Source of the DNA: Membranipora membranacea
Lineage: Eukaryota; Bryozoa; Gymnolaemata; Cheilostomatida; Membraniporidae
Direction: 5' to 3'
NCBI GenBank assembly: GCA_914767715.1
Contig: OU612074.1
Location: 15,798,062 to 15,862,061, forward strand
DNA length: 64,000 nucleotides
Below are positions 49,435 to 61,789 of the stretch, in pieces; the stretch's first letter is position 1, and every line of letters starts with the position of its first letter. Under the pieces are notes generated by a model. It did not search any database and was not told the DNA's origin. It saw nothing but the letters and a program-made list of their open reading frames with translations. Both the position numbers and the translations under genes were made by a program.

Positions 49435-51104
49435 AAGGGTCCCCCCTTTGTTACTTTTTTAAGTTTTAAAGTCGCTCTCATTTCTGTTCTGTTTATCGTA
49501 GGATCTTAATATTCTGGAATTTGAATGAGGCCAATGAGGCCATCAACTGGTCAAAGTTTGAAAGAATTGCGATGGCTTTTTAATTTTTCACCCTGCCGTT
49601 TGGCATGTTTTTTTATGACAAAACTGGCCCTCGTTAAAAAAGTTGCTGCCGCCAAACTAAGAGGGCCAGCCCCAAACGGCTTTCAGTTCCTAAGTCAGCA
49701 TGAAATTCCACACGGTATAGAGTAGGTTAGGAGGAAATCTATTTTTTAAACTGGCGGTAAAAAACACCAAGGGTCCCCCCTTTGTTACTTTTTTAAATTT
49801 TAAAGTCGCTCTCATTTCTGTTCTATTTATCGTAGGATCTTAATATTCTGGAATTTGAATGAGGCCAATGAGGCCATCAACTGGTCAAAGTTTAAAAGAA
49901 TTGCGATGGCTTTTTAATTTTTCACCCTGCCGTTTGGCATGTTTTTTTATGACAAAACTGGCCCTCGTTAAAAAAGTTGCAGCCGCCAAACTAAGAGGGC
50001 CAGCCCCAAACGGTTTTCAGTTCCTAAGTCAGCATGAAATTCCACACGGTATAGAGTAGGTTAGGAGGAAATCTATTTATTAAACTGGCTGTAAAAAACA
50101 ACAAGGGTCCCCCCTTTGTTACTTTTTTAAATTTTAAAGTCGCTCTCATTTCTGTTCTATTTATCGTAGGATCTTAATATTCTGGAATTTGAATGAGGCC
50201 AATGAGGCCATCAACTGGTCAAAGTTTGAAAGAATTGCGATGGCTTTTTAATTTTTCACCCTGCCGTTTGGCATGTTTTTTTATGACAAAACTGGCCCTC
50301 GTTAAAAAAGTTGCTGCCGCCAAACTAAGAGGGCCAGCCCCAAACGGCTTTCAGTTCCTAAGTCAGCATGAAATTCCACACGGTATAGAGTAGGTTAGGA
50401 GGAAATCTATTTTTTAAACTGGCTGTAAAAAACACCAAGGGTCCCCCCTTTGTTACTTTTTTAAATTTTAAAGTCGCTCTCATTTCTGTTCTATTTATCG
50501 TAGGATCTTAATATTCTGGAATTTGAATGAGGCCAATGAGGCCATCAACTGGTCAAAGTTTGAAAGAATTGCGATGGCTTTTTAAATTTTCACCCTGCCG
50601 TTTGGCATGTTTTTTTATGACAAAACTGGCCCTCGTTAAAAAAGTTGCTGCCGCCAAACTAAGAGGGCCAGCCCCAAACGGCTTTCAGTTCCTAAGTCAG
50701 CATGAAATTCCACACGGTATAGAGTAGGTTAGGAGGAAATCTATTTTTTAAACTGGCGGTAAAAAACACCAAGGGTCCCCCCTTTGTTACTTTTTTAAAT
50801 TTTAAAGTCGCTCTCATTTCTGTTCTATTTATCGTAGGATCTTAATATTCTGGAATTTGAATGAGGCCAATGAGGCCATCAACTGGTCAAAGTTTGAAAG
50901 AATTGCGATGGCTTTTTAATTTTTCACCCTGCCGTTTGGCATGTTTTTTTATGACAAAACTGGCCCTCGTTAAAAAAGTTGCAGCCGCCAAACTAAGAGG
51001 GCCAGCCCCAAACGGTTTTCAGTTCCTAAGTCAGCATGAAATTCCACACGGTATAGAGTAGGTTAGGAGGAAATCTATTTTTTAAACTGGCTGTAAAAAA
51101 CACC
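49435..51104 (+). repeat. Five-monomer duplicated block, copy 1 (spacing 2,672 bp)
   Basis: Monomers 149-153. Ordered private markers are CTGTTTATCG near 49488, AGTTTAAAAGAA near 49890, TATTTATTAAAC with AACAACAAGG near 50076-50105, an A-type monomer with T at offset 322 (monomer 151), and CTTTTTAAATTTTC near 50579. The same series is found exactly 2,672 bp (eight monomers) to the right. The single change CTTTTTTAAGTTTT near 49455 is in monomer 149 here but in monomer 159 (near 52796) in the other block, so it does not fit a simple single duplication. Confidence 0.88.
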
Positions 51105-51860
51105 AAGGGTCCCCCCTTTGTTACTTTTTTAAATTTTAAAGTCGCTCTCATTTCTGTTCTATTTATCGTAGGATCTTAATATTCTGGAATTTGAATGAGG
51201 CCAATGAGGCCATCAACTGGTCAAAGTTTGAAAGAATTACAATGGCTTTTTAATTTTTCACCCTGCCGTTTGGCATGTTTTTTTATGACAAAACTGGCCC
51301 TCGTTAAAAAAGTTGCTGCCGCCAAACTAAGAGGGCCAGCCCCAAACGGCTTTCAGTTCCTAAGTCAGCATGAAATTCCACACGGTATAGAGTAGGTTAG
51401 GAGGAAATCTATTTTTTAAACTGGCGGTAAAAAACACCAAGGGTCCCCCCTTTGTTACTTTTTTAAATTTTAAAGTCGCTCTCATTTCTGTTCTATTTAT
51501 CGTAGGATCTTAATATTCTGGAATTTGAATGAGGCCAATGAGGCCATCAACTGGTCAAAGTTTGAAAGAATTGCGATGGCTTTTTAATTTTTCACCCTGC
51601 CGTTTGGCATGTTTTTTTATGACAAAACTGGCCCTCGTTAAAAAAGTTGCAGCCGCCAAACTAAGAGGGCCAGCCCCAAACGGTTTTCAGTTCCTAAGTC
51701 AGCATGAAATTCCACACGGTATAGAGTAGGTTAGGAGGAAATCTATTTTTTAAACTGGCTGTAAAAAACACCAAGGGTCCCCCCTTTGTTACTTTTTTAA
51801 ATTTTAAAGTCGCTCTCATTTCTGTTCTATTTATCGTAGGATCTTAATATTCTGGAAATT
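50771..51860 (+). repeat. Block duplicated nine monomers away, copy 1 (spacing 3,006 bp)
   Basis: Monomers 153-156 have the order B, A with AATTACAATGG (near 51234), B, then a monomer with GGAAATTGAATG (near 51855). The same order occurs 3,006 bp to the right at 53777-54866. It overlaps the neighbouring 2,672-bp-spaced block, so two copying events with different register are layered here. The right edge falls inside monomer 156, because the two copies then differ in type. Confidence 0.8.
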
Positions 51861-52106
51861 GAATGAGGCCAATGAGGCCATCAACTGGTCAAAGTTTGAA
51901 AGAATTGCGATGGCTTTTTAATTTTTCACCCTGCCGTTTGGCATGTTTTTTTATGACAAAACTGGCCCTCGTTAAAAAAGTTGCAGCCGCCAAACTAAGA
52001 GGGCCAGCCCCAAACGGTTTTCAGTTCCTAAGTCAGCATGAAATTCCACACGGTATAGAGTAGGTTAGGAGGAAATCTATTTTTTAAACTGGCTGTAAAA
52101 AACACC

Positions 52107-53776
52107 AAGGGTCCCCCCTTTGTTACTTTTTTAAATTTTAAAGTCGCTCTCATTTCTGTTCTGTTTATCGTAGGATCTTAATATTCTGGAATTTGAATGA
52201 GGCCAATGAGGCCATCAACTGGTCAAAGTTTGAAAGAATTGCGATGGCTTTTTAATTTTTCACCCTGCCGTTTGGCATGTTTTTTTATGACAAAACTGGC
52301 CCTCGTTAAAAAAGTTGCTGCCGCCAAACTAAGAGGGCCAGCCCCAAACGGCTTTCAGTTCCTAAGTCAGCATGAAATTCCACACGGTATAGAGTAGGTT
52401 AGGAGGAAATCTATTTTTTAAACTGGCGGTAAAAAACACCAAGGGTCCCCCCTTTGTTACTTTTTTAAATTTTAAAGTCGCTCTCATTTCTGTTCTATTT
52501 ATCGTAGGATCTTAATATTCTGGAATTTGAATGAGGCCAATGAGGCCATCAACTGGTCAAAGTTTAAAAGAATTGCGATGGCTTTTTAATTTTTCACCCT
52601 GCCGTTTGGCATGTTTTTTTATGACAAAACTGGCCCTCGTTAAAAAAGTTGCAGCCGCCAAACTAAGAGGGCCAGCCCCAAACGGTTTTCAGTTCCTAAG
52701 TCAGCATGAAATTCCACACGGTATAGAGTAGGTTAGGAGGAAATCTATTTATTAAACTGGCTGTAAAAAACAACAAGGGTCCCCCCTTTGTTACTTTTTT
52801 AAGTTTTAAAGTCGCTCTCATTTCTGTTCTATTTATCGTAGGATCTTAATATTCTGGAATTTGAATGAGGCCAATGAGGCCATCAACTGGTCAAAGTTTG
52901 AAAGAATTGCGATGGCTTTTTAATTTTTCACCCTGCCGTTTGGCATGTTTTTTTATGACAAAACTGGCCCTCGTTAAAAAAGTTGCTGCCGCCAAACTAA
53001 GAGGGCCAGCCCCAAACGGCTTTCAGTTCCTAAGTCAGCATGAAATTCCACACGGTATAGAGTAGGTTAGGAGGAAATCTATTTTTTAAACTGGCTGTAA
53101 AAAACACCAAGGGTCCCCCCTTTGTTACTTTTTTAAATTTTAAAGTCGCTCTCATTTCTGTTCTATTTATCGTAGGATCTTAATATTCTGGAATTTGAAT
53201 GAGGCCAATGAGGCCATCAACTGGTCAAAGTTTGAAAGAATTGCGATGGCTTTTTAAATTTTCACCCTCCCGTTTGGCATGTTTTTTTATGACAAAACTG
53301 GCCCTCGTTAAAAAAGTTGCTGCCGCCAAACTAAGAGGGCCAGCCCCAAACGGCTTTCAGTTCCTAAGTCAGCATGAAATTCCACACGGTATAGAGTAGG
53401 TTAGGAGGAAATCTATTTTTTAAACTGGCGGTAAAAAACACCAAGGGTCCCCCCTTTGTTACTTTTTTAAATTTTAAAGTCGCTCTCATTTCTGTTCTAT
53501 TTATCGTAGGATCTTAATATTCTGGAATTTGAATGAGGCCAATGAGGCCATCAACTGGTCAAAGTTTGAAAGAATTGCGATGGCTTTTTAATTTTTCACC
53601 CTGCCGTTTGGCATGTTTTTTTATGACAAAACTGGCCCTCGTTAAAAAAGTTGCAGCCGCCAAACTAAGAGGGCCAGCCCCAAACGGTTTTCAGTTCCTA
53701 AGTCAGCATGAAATTCCACGCGGTATAGAGTAGGTTAGGAGGAAATCTATTTTTTAAACTGGCTGTAAAAAACACC
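52107..53776 (+). repeat. Five-monomer duplicated block, copy 2
   Basis: Monomers 157-161 match monomers 149-153 in order: CTGTTTATCG near 52160, AGTTTAAAAGAA near 52562, TATTTATTAAAC and AACAACAAGG near 52748-52777, A type with T at offset 322 (monomer 159), and CTTTTTAAATTTTC near 53251. Added changes in this copy are CACCCTCCCG near 53264 and CCACGCGG near 53717. Confidence 0.88.
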
Positions 53777-54866
53777 AAGGGTCCCCCCTTTGTTACTTTT
53801 TTAAATTTTAAAGTCGCTCTCATTTCTGTTCTATTTATCGTAGGATCTTAATATTCTGGAATTTGAATGAGGCCAATGAGGCCATCAACTGGTCAAAGTT
53901 TGAAAGAATTGCGATGGCTTTTTAATTTTTCACCCTGCCGTTTGGCATGTTTTTTTATGACAAAACTGGCCCTCGTTAAAAAAGTTGCAGCCGCCAAACT
54001 AAGAGGGCCAGCCCCAAACGGTTTTCAGTTCCTAAGTCAGCATGAAATTCCACACGGTATAGAGTAGGTTAGGAGGAAATCTATTTTTTAAACTGGCTGT
54101 AAAAAACACCAAGGGTCCCCCCTTTGTTACTTTTTTAAATTTTAAAGTCGCTCTCATTTCTGTTCTATTTATCGTAGGATCTTAATATTCTGGAATTTGA
54201 ATGAGGCCAATGAGGCCATCAACTGGTCAAAGTTTGAAAGAATTACAATGGCTTTTTAATTTTTCACCCTGCCGTTTGGCATGTTTTTTTATGACAAAAC
54301 TGGCCCTCGTTAAAAAAGTTGCTGCCGCCAAACTAAGAGGGCCAGCCCCAAACGGCTTTCAGTTCCTAAGTCAGCATGAAATTCCACACGGTATAGAGTA
54401 GGTTAGGAGGAAATCTATTTTTTAAACTGGCGGTAAAAAACACCAAGGGTCCCCCCTTTGTTACTTTTTTAAATTTTAAAGTCGCTCTCATTTCTGTTCT
54501 ATTTATCGTAGGATCTTAATATTCTGGAATTTGAATGAGGCCAATGAGGCCATCAACTGGTCAAAGTTTGAAAGAATTGCGATGGCTTTTTAATTTTTCA
54601 CCCTGCCGTTTGGCATGTTTTTTTATGACAAAACTGGCCCTCGTTAAAAAAGTTGCAGCCGCCAAACTAAGAGGGCCAGCCCCAAACGGTTTTCAGTTCC
54701 TAAGTCAGCATGAAATTCCACACGGTATAGAGTAGGTTAGGAGGAAATCTATTTTTTAAACTGGCTGTAAAAAACACCAAGGGTCCCCCCTTTGTTACTT
54801 TTTTAAATTTTAAAGTCGCTCTCATTTCTGTTCTATTTATCGTAGGATCTTAATATTCTGGAAATT
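53777..54866 (+). repeat. Block duplicated nine monomers away, copy 2
   Basis: Monomers 162-165 match 153-156 in the order B, A with AATTACAATGG (near 54240), B, then GGAAATTGAATG near 54861. Monomer 165 continues as type A whereas monomer 156 continues as type B, which places the exchange point inside this monomer. AATTACAATGG is also present in monomers 145, 147 and 182. Confidence 0.8.
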
Positions 54867-55780
54867 GAATGAGGCCAATGAGGCCATCAACTGGTCAAAG
54901 TTTGAAAGAATTGCGATGGGTTTTTAATTTTTCACCCTGCCGTTTGGCATGTTTTTTTATGACAAAACTGGCCCTCGTTAAAAAAGTTGCTGCCGCCAAA
55001 CTAAGAGGGCCAGCCCCAAACGGCTTTCAGTTCCTAAGTCAGCATGAAATTCCACACGGTATAGAGTAGGTTAGGAGGAAATCTATTTTTTAAACTGGCG
55101 GTAAAAAACACCAAGGGTCCCCCCTTTGTTACTTTTTTAAATTTTAAAGTCGCTCTCATTTCTGTTCTATTTATCGTAGGATCTTAATATTCTGGAATTT
55201 GAATGAGGCCAATGAGGCCATCAACTGGTCAAAGTTTGAAAGAATTGCGATGGCTTTTTAATTTTTCACCCTGCCGTTTGGCATGTTTTTTTATGACAAA
55301 ACTGGCCCTCGTTAAAAAAGTTGCAGCCGCCAAACTAAGAGGGCCAGCCCCAAACGGTTTTCAGTTCCTAAGTCAGCATGAAATTCCACACGGTATAGAG
55401 TAGGTTAGGAGGAAATCTATTTTTTAAACTGGCTGTAAAAAACACCAAGGGTCCCCCCTTTGTTACTTTTTTAAATTTTAAAGACGCTCTCATTTCTGTT
55501 CTATTTATCGTAGGATCTTAATATTCTGGAATTTGAATGAGGCCAATGAGGCCATCAACTGGTCAAAGTTTGAAAGAATTGCGATGGCTTTTTAATTTTT
55601 CACCCTGCCGTTTGGCATGTTTTTTTATGACAAAACTGGCCCTCGTTAAAAAAGTTGCTGCCGCCAAACTAAGAGGGCCAGCCCCAAACGGCTTTCAGTT
55701 CCTAAGTCAGCATGAAATTCCACACGGTATAGAGTAGGTTAGGAGGAAATCTATTTTTTAAACTGGCGGTAAAAAACACC

Positions 55781-57115
55781 AAGGGTCCCCCCTTTGTTAC
55801 TTTTTTAAATTTTAAAGTCGCTCTCATTTCTGTTCTATTTATCGTAGGATCTTAATATTTTGGAATTTGAATGAGGCCAATGAGGCCATCAACTGGTCAA
55901 AGTTTGAAAGAATTGCGATGGCTTTTTAATTTTTCACCCTGCCGTTTGGCATGTTTTTTTATGACAAAACTGGCCCTCGTTAAAAAAGTTGCAGCCGCCA
56001 AACTAAGAGGGCCAGCCCCAAACGGTTTTCAGTTCCTAAGTCAGCATGAAATTCCACACGGTATAGAGTAGGTTAGGAGGAACTCTATTTTTTAAACTGG
56101 CTGTAAAAAACACCAAGGGTCCCCCCTTTGTTACTTTTTTAAATTTTAAAGTCGCTCTCATTTCTGTTCTATTTATCGTAGGATCTTGATATTCTGGAAT
56201 TTGAATGAGGCCAATGAGGCCATCAACTGGTCAAAGTTTGAAAGAATTGCGATGGCTTTTTAATTTTTCACCCTGCCGTTTGGCATGTTTTTTTATGACA
56301 AAACTGGCCCTCGTTAAAAAAGTTGCTGCCGCCAAACTAAGAGGGCCAGCCCCAAACGGCTTTCAGTTCCTAAGTCAGCATGAAATTCCACACAGTATAG
56401 AGTAGGTTAGGAGGAAATCTATTTTTTAAACTGGCGGTAAAAAACACCAAGGGTCCCCCCTTTGTTACTTTTTTAAATTTTAAAGTCGCTCTCATTTCTG
56501 TTCTATTTATCGTAGGATCTTAATATTCTGGAATTTGAATGAGGCCAATGAGGCCATCAACTGGTCAAAGTTTGAAAGAATTGCGATGGCTTTTTAATTT
56601 TTCACCCTGCCGTTTGGCATGTTTTTTTATGACAAAACTGGCCCTCGTTAAAAAAGTTGCAGCCGCCAAACTAAGAGGGCCAGCCCCAAACGGTTTTCAG
56701 TTCCTAAGTCAGCATGAAATTCCACACGGTATAGAGTAGGTTAGGAGGAAATCTATTTTTAAACTGGCTGTAAAAAACACCAAGGGTCCCCCCTTTGTTA
56801 CTTTTTTAAATTTTAAAGTCGCTCTCATTTCTGTTCTATTTATCGTAGGATCTTAATATTCTGGAAATTGAATGAGGCCAATGAGGCCATCAACTGGTCA
56901 AAGTTTGAAAGAATTGCGATGGCTTTTTAATTTTTCACCCTGCCGTTTGGCATGTTTTTTTATGACAAAACTGGCCCTCGTTAAAAAAGTTGCTGCCGCC
57001 AAACTAAGAGGGCCAGCCCCAAACGGCTTTCAGTTCCTAAGTCAGCATGAAATTCCACACGGTATAGAGTAGGTTAGGAGGAAATCTATTTTTTAAACTG
57101 GCGGTAAAAAACACC
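55781..57115 (+). repeat. Four-monomer block, copy 1 of 3
   Basis: Monomers 168-171. The ordered markers are AATATTTTGG near 55855 and GGAACTCTATT near 56079, then CTTGATATTC near 56186 and CACACAGTATAG near 56391, then CTATTTTTAAAC near 56752 with one T deleted, then GGAAATTGAATG near 56863. The block recurs 2,670 bp to the right and in part again near 61790. Confidence 0.88.
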
Positions 57116-57449
57116 AAGGGTCCCCCCTTTGTTACTTTTTTAAATTTTAAAGTCGCTCTCATTTCTGTTCTATTTATCGTAGGATCTTAATATTCTGGAA
57201 TTTGAATGAGGCCAATGAGGCCATCAACTGGTCAAAGTTTGAAAGAATTGCGATGGTTTTTTAATTTTTCACCCTGCCGTTTGGCATGTTTTTTTATGAC
57301 AAAACTGGCCCTCGTTAAAAAAGTTGCAGCCGCCAAACTAAGAGGGCCAGCCCCAAACGGTTTTCAGTTCCTAAGTCAGCATGAAATTCCACACGGTATA
57401 GAGTAGGTTAGGAGGAAATCTATTTTTTAAACTGGCTGTAAAAAACACC

Positions 57450-57782
57450 AAGGGTCCCCCCTTTGTTACTTTTTTAAATTTTAAAGTCGCTCTCATTTCT
57501 GTTCTATTTATCGTAGGATCTTAATATTCTGGAATTTGAATGAGGCCAATGAGGCCATCAACTGGTCAAAGTTTGAAAGAATTGCGATGGCTTTTTAATT
57601 TTTCACCCTGCCGTTTGGCATGTTTTTTTATGACAAAACTGGCCCTCGTTAAAAAAGTTGCAGCCGCCAAACTAAGAGGGCCAGCCCCAAACGGTTTTCA
57701 GTTCCTATGCAGCATGAAATTCCACACGGTATAGAGTAGGTTAGGAGGAAATCTATTTTTTAAACTGGCTGTAAAAAACACC
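57450..57782 (+). repeat. 333-bp monomer with frameshifted ORF
   Basis: Monomer 173 has CCTATGCAGC near 57705 where the standard is CCTAAGTCAGC, a net one-base loss. The 66-codon frame is replaced by a 64-codon frame with a changed end. It is a B type following a B type. Confidence 0.85.
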
Positions 57783-58116
57783 AAGGGTCCCCCCTTTGTT
57801 ACTTTTTTAAATTTTAAAGTCGCTCTCATTTCTGTTCTATTTATCGTAGGATCTTAATATTCTGGAATTTGAATGAGGCCAATGAGGCCATCAACTGGTC
57901 AAAGTTTGAAAGAATTGCGATGGCTTTTTAATTTTTCACCCTGCCGTTTGGCATGTTTTTTTATGACAAAACTGGCCCTCGTTAAAAAAGTTGCTGCCGC
58001 CAAACTAAGAGGGCCAGCCCCAAACGGCTTTCAGTTCCTAAGTCAGCATGAAATTCCACACGGTATAGAGTAGGTTAGGAGGAAATCTATTTTTTAAACT
58101 GGCGGTAAAAAACACC

Positions 58117-58784
58117 AAGGGTCCCCCCTTTGTTACTTTTTTAAATTTTAAAGTCGCTCTCATTTCTGTTCTATTTATCGTAGGATCTTAATATTTTGGA
58201 ATTTGAATGAGGCCAATGAGGCCATCAACTGGTCAAAGTTTGAAAGAATTGCGATGGCTTTTTAATTTTTCACCCTGCCGTTTGGCATGTTTTTTTATGA
58301 CAAAACTGGCCCTCGTTAAAAAAGTTGCAGCCGCCAAACTAAGAGGGCCAGCCCCAAACGGTTTTCAGTTCCTAAGTCAGCATGAAATTCCACACGGTAT
58401 AGAGTAGGTTAGGAGGAACTCTATTTTTTAAACTGGCTGTAAAAAACACCAAGGGTCCCCCCTTTGTTACTTTTTTAAATTTTAAAGTCGCTCTCATTTC
58501 TGTTCTATTTATCGTAGGATCTTAATATTTTGGAATTTGAATGAGGCCAATGAGGCCATCAACTGGTCAAAGTTTGAAAGAATTGCGATGGCTTTTTAAT
58601 TTTTCACCCTGCCGTTTGGCATGTTTTTTTATGACAAAACTGGCCCTCGTTAAAAAAGTTGCAGCCGCCAAACTAAGAGGGCCAGCCCCAAACGGTTTTC
58701 AGTTCCTAAGTCAGCATGAAATTCCACACGGTATAGAGTAGGTTAGGAGGAACTCTATTTTTTAAACTGGCTGTAAAAAACACC
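58117..58784 (+). repeat. Adjacent duplicate monomers 175 and 176
   Basis: Two neighbouring B-type monomers (58117-58450 and 58451-58784) both carry the private pair AATATTTTGG and GGAACTCTATT. Since that pair is found elsewhere only in monomer 168, this looks like a one-monomer register slip or single-unit duplication next to the block copied from 55781-57115. Confidence 0.8.
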
Positions 58785-59785
58785 AAGGGTCCCCCCTTTG
58801 TTACTTTTTTAAATTTTAAAGTCGCTCTCATTTCTGTTCTATTTATCGTAGGATCTTGATATTCTGGAATTTGAATGAGGCCAATGAGGCCATCAACTGG
58901 TCAAAGTTTGAAAGAATTGCGATGGCTTTTTAATTTTTCACCCTGCCGTTTGGCATGTTTTTTTATGACAAAACTGGCCCTCGTTAAAAAAGTTGCTGCC
59001 GCCAAACTAAGAGGGCCAGCCCCAAACGGCTTTCAGTTCCTAAGTCAGCATGAAATTCCACACAGTATAGAGTAGGTTAGGAGGAAATCTATTTTTTAAA
59101 CTGGCGGTAAAAAACACCAAGGGTCCCCCCTTTGTTACTTTTTTAAATTTTAAAGTCGCTCTCATTTCTGTTCTATTTATCGTAGGATCTTAATATTCTG
59201 GAATTTGAATGAGGCCAATGAGGCCATCAACTGGTCAAAGTTTGAAAGAATTGCGATGGCTTTTTAATTTTTCACCCTGCCGTTTGGCATGTTTTTTTAT
59301 GACAAAACTGGCCCTCGTTAAAAAAGTTGCAGCCGCCAAACTAAGAGGGCCAGCCCCAAACGGTTTTCAGTTCCTAAGTCAGCATGAAATTCCACACGGT
59401 ATAGAGTAGGTTAGGAGGAAATCTATTTTTAAACTGAGCTGTAAAAAACACCAAGGGTCCCCCCTTTGTTACTTTTTTAAATTTTAAAGTCGCTCTCATT
59501 TCTGTTCTATTTATCGTAGGATCTTAATATTCTGGAAATTGAATGAGGCCAATGAGGCCATCAACTGGTCAAAGTTTGAAAGAATTGCGATGGCTTTTTA
59601 ATTTTTCACCCTGCCGTTTGGATGTTTTTTTATGACAAAACTGGCCCTCGTTAAAAAAGTTGCTGCCGCCAAACTAAGAGGGCCAGCCCCAAACGGCTTT
59701 CAGTTCCTAAGTCAGCATGAAATTCCACACGGTATAGAGTAGGTTAGGAGGAAATCTATTTTTTAAACTGGCGGTAAAAAACACC
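58451..59785 (+). repeat. Four-monomer block, copy 2 of 3
   Basis: Monomers 176-179 repeat all markers of 168-171: AATATTTTGG near 58526, GGAACTCTATT near 58747, CTTGATATTC near 58856, CACACAGTATAG near 59060, the one-T-shorter CTATTTTTAAAC near 59423 and GGAAATTGAATG near 59534. A new change is an inserted A in AAACTGAGCTG near 59433, which restores the 334-bp length of monomer 178. Monomer 179 lacks one base in TTTGGATG near 59618. Confidence 0.88.
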
Positions 59786-61789
59786 AAGGGTCCCCCCTTT
59801 GTTACTTTTTTAAATTTTAAAGTCGCTCTCATTTCTGTTCTATTTATCGTAGGATCTTAATATTCTGGAATTTGAATGAGGCCAATGAGGCCATCAACTG
59901 GTCAAAGTTTGAAAGAATTGCGATGGCTTTTTAATTTTTCACCCTGCCGTTTGGCATGTTTTTTTATGACAAAACTGGCCCTCGTTAAAAAAGTTGCAGC
60001 CGCCAAACTAAGAGGGCCAGCCCCAAACGGTTTTCAGTTCCTAAGTCAGCATGAAATTCCACACGGTATAGAGTAGGTTAGGAGGAAATCTATTTTTTAA
60101 ACTGGCTGTAAAAAACACCAAGGGTCCCCCCTTTGTTACTTTTTTAAATTTTAAAGTCGCTCTCATTTCTGTTCTATTTATCGTAGGATCTTAATATTCT
60201 GGAATTTGAATGAGGCCAATGAGGCCATCAACTGGTCAAAGTTTGAAAGAATTGCGATGGCTTTTTAATTTTTCACCCTGCCGTTTGGCATGTTTTTTTA
60301 TGACAAAACTGGCCCTCGTTAAAAAAGTTGCAGCCGCCAAACTAAGAGGGCCAGCCCCAAACGGTTTTCAGTTCCTAAGTCAGCATGAAATTCCACACGG
60401 TATAGAGTAGGTTAGGAGGAAATCTATTTTTTAAACTGGCTGTAAAAAACACCAAGGGTCCCCCCTTTGTTACTTTTTTAAATTTTAAAGTCGCTCTCAT
60501 TTCTGTTCTATTTATCGTAGGATCTTAATATTCTGGAATTTGAATGAGGCCAATGAGGCCATCAACTGGCCAAAGTTTGAAAGAATTACAATGGCTTTTT
60601 AATTTTTCACCCTGCCGTTTGGCATGTTTTTTTATGACAAAACTGGCCCTCGTTAAAAAAGTTGCTGCCGCCAAACTAAGAGGGCCAGCCCCAAACGGCT
60701 TTCAGTTCCTAAGTCAGCATGAAATTCCACACGGTATAGAGTAGGTTAGGAGGAAATCTATTTTTTAAACTGGCGGTAAAAAACACCAAGGGTCCCCCCT
60801 TTGTTACTTTTTTAAATTTTAAAGTCGCTCTCATTTCTGTTCTATTTATCGTAGGATCTTAATATTCTGGAATTTGAATGAGGCCAATGAGGCCATCAAC
60901 TGGTCAAAGTTTGAAAGAATTTCGATGGCTTTTTAATTTTTCACCCTGCCGTTTGGCATGTTTTTTTATGACAAAACTGGCCCTCGTTAAAAAAGTTGCA
61001 GCCGCCAAACTAAGAGGGCCAGCCCCAAACGGTTTTCAGTTCCTAAGTCAGCATGAAATTCCACACGGTATAGAGTAGGTTAGGAGGAAATCTATTTTTT
61101 AAACTGGCTGTAAAAAACACCAAGGGTCCCCCCTTTGTTACTTTTTTAAATTTTAAAGTCGCTCTCATTTCTGTTCTATTTATCGTAGGATCTTAATATT
61201 CTGGAATTTGAATGAGGCCAATGAGGCCATCAACTGGTCAAAGTTTGAAAGAATTGCGATGGCTTTTTAATTTTTCACCCTGCCGTTTGGGATGTTTTTT
61301 TATGACAAAACTGGCCCTCGTTAAAAAAGTTGCTGCCGCCAAACTAAGAGGGCCAGCCCCAAACGGCTTTCAGTTCCTAAGTCAGCATGAAATTCCACAC
61401 GGTATAGAGTAGGTTAGGAGGAAATCTATTTTTTAAACTGGCGGTAAAAAACACCAAGGGTCCCCCCTTTGTTACTTTTTTAAATTTTAAAGTCGCTCTC
61501 ATTTCTGTTCTATTTATCGTAGGATCTTAATATTCTGGAATTTGAATGAGGCCAATGAGGCCATCAACTGGTCAAAGTTTGAAAGAATTGCGATGGCTTT
61601 TTAATTTTTCACCCTGCCGTTTGGCATGTTTTTTTATGACAAAACTGGCCCTCGTTAAAAAAGTTGCAGCCGCCAAACTAAGAGGGCCAGCCCCAAACGG
61701 TTTTCAGTTCCTAAGTCAGCATGAAATTCCACACGGTATAGAGTAGGTTAGGAGGAAATCTATTTTTTAAACTGGCTGTAAAAAACACC

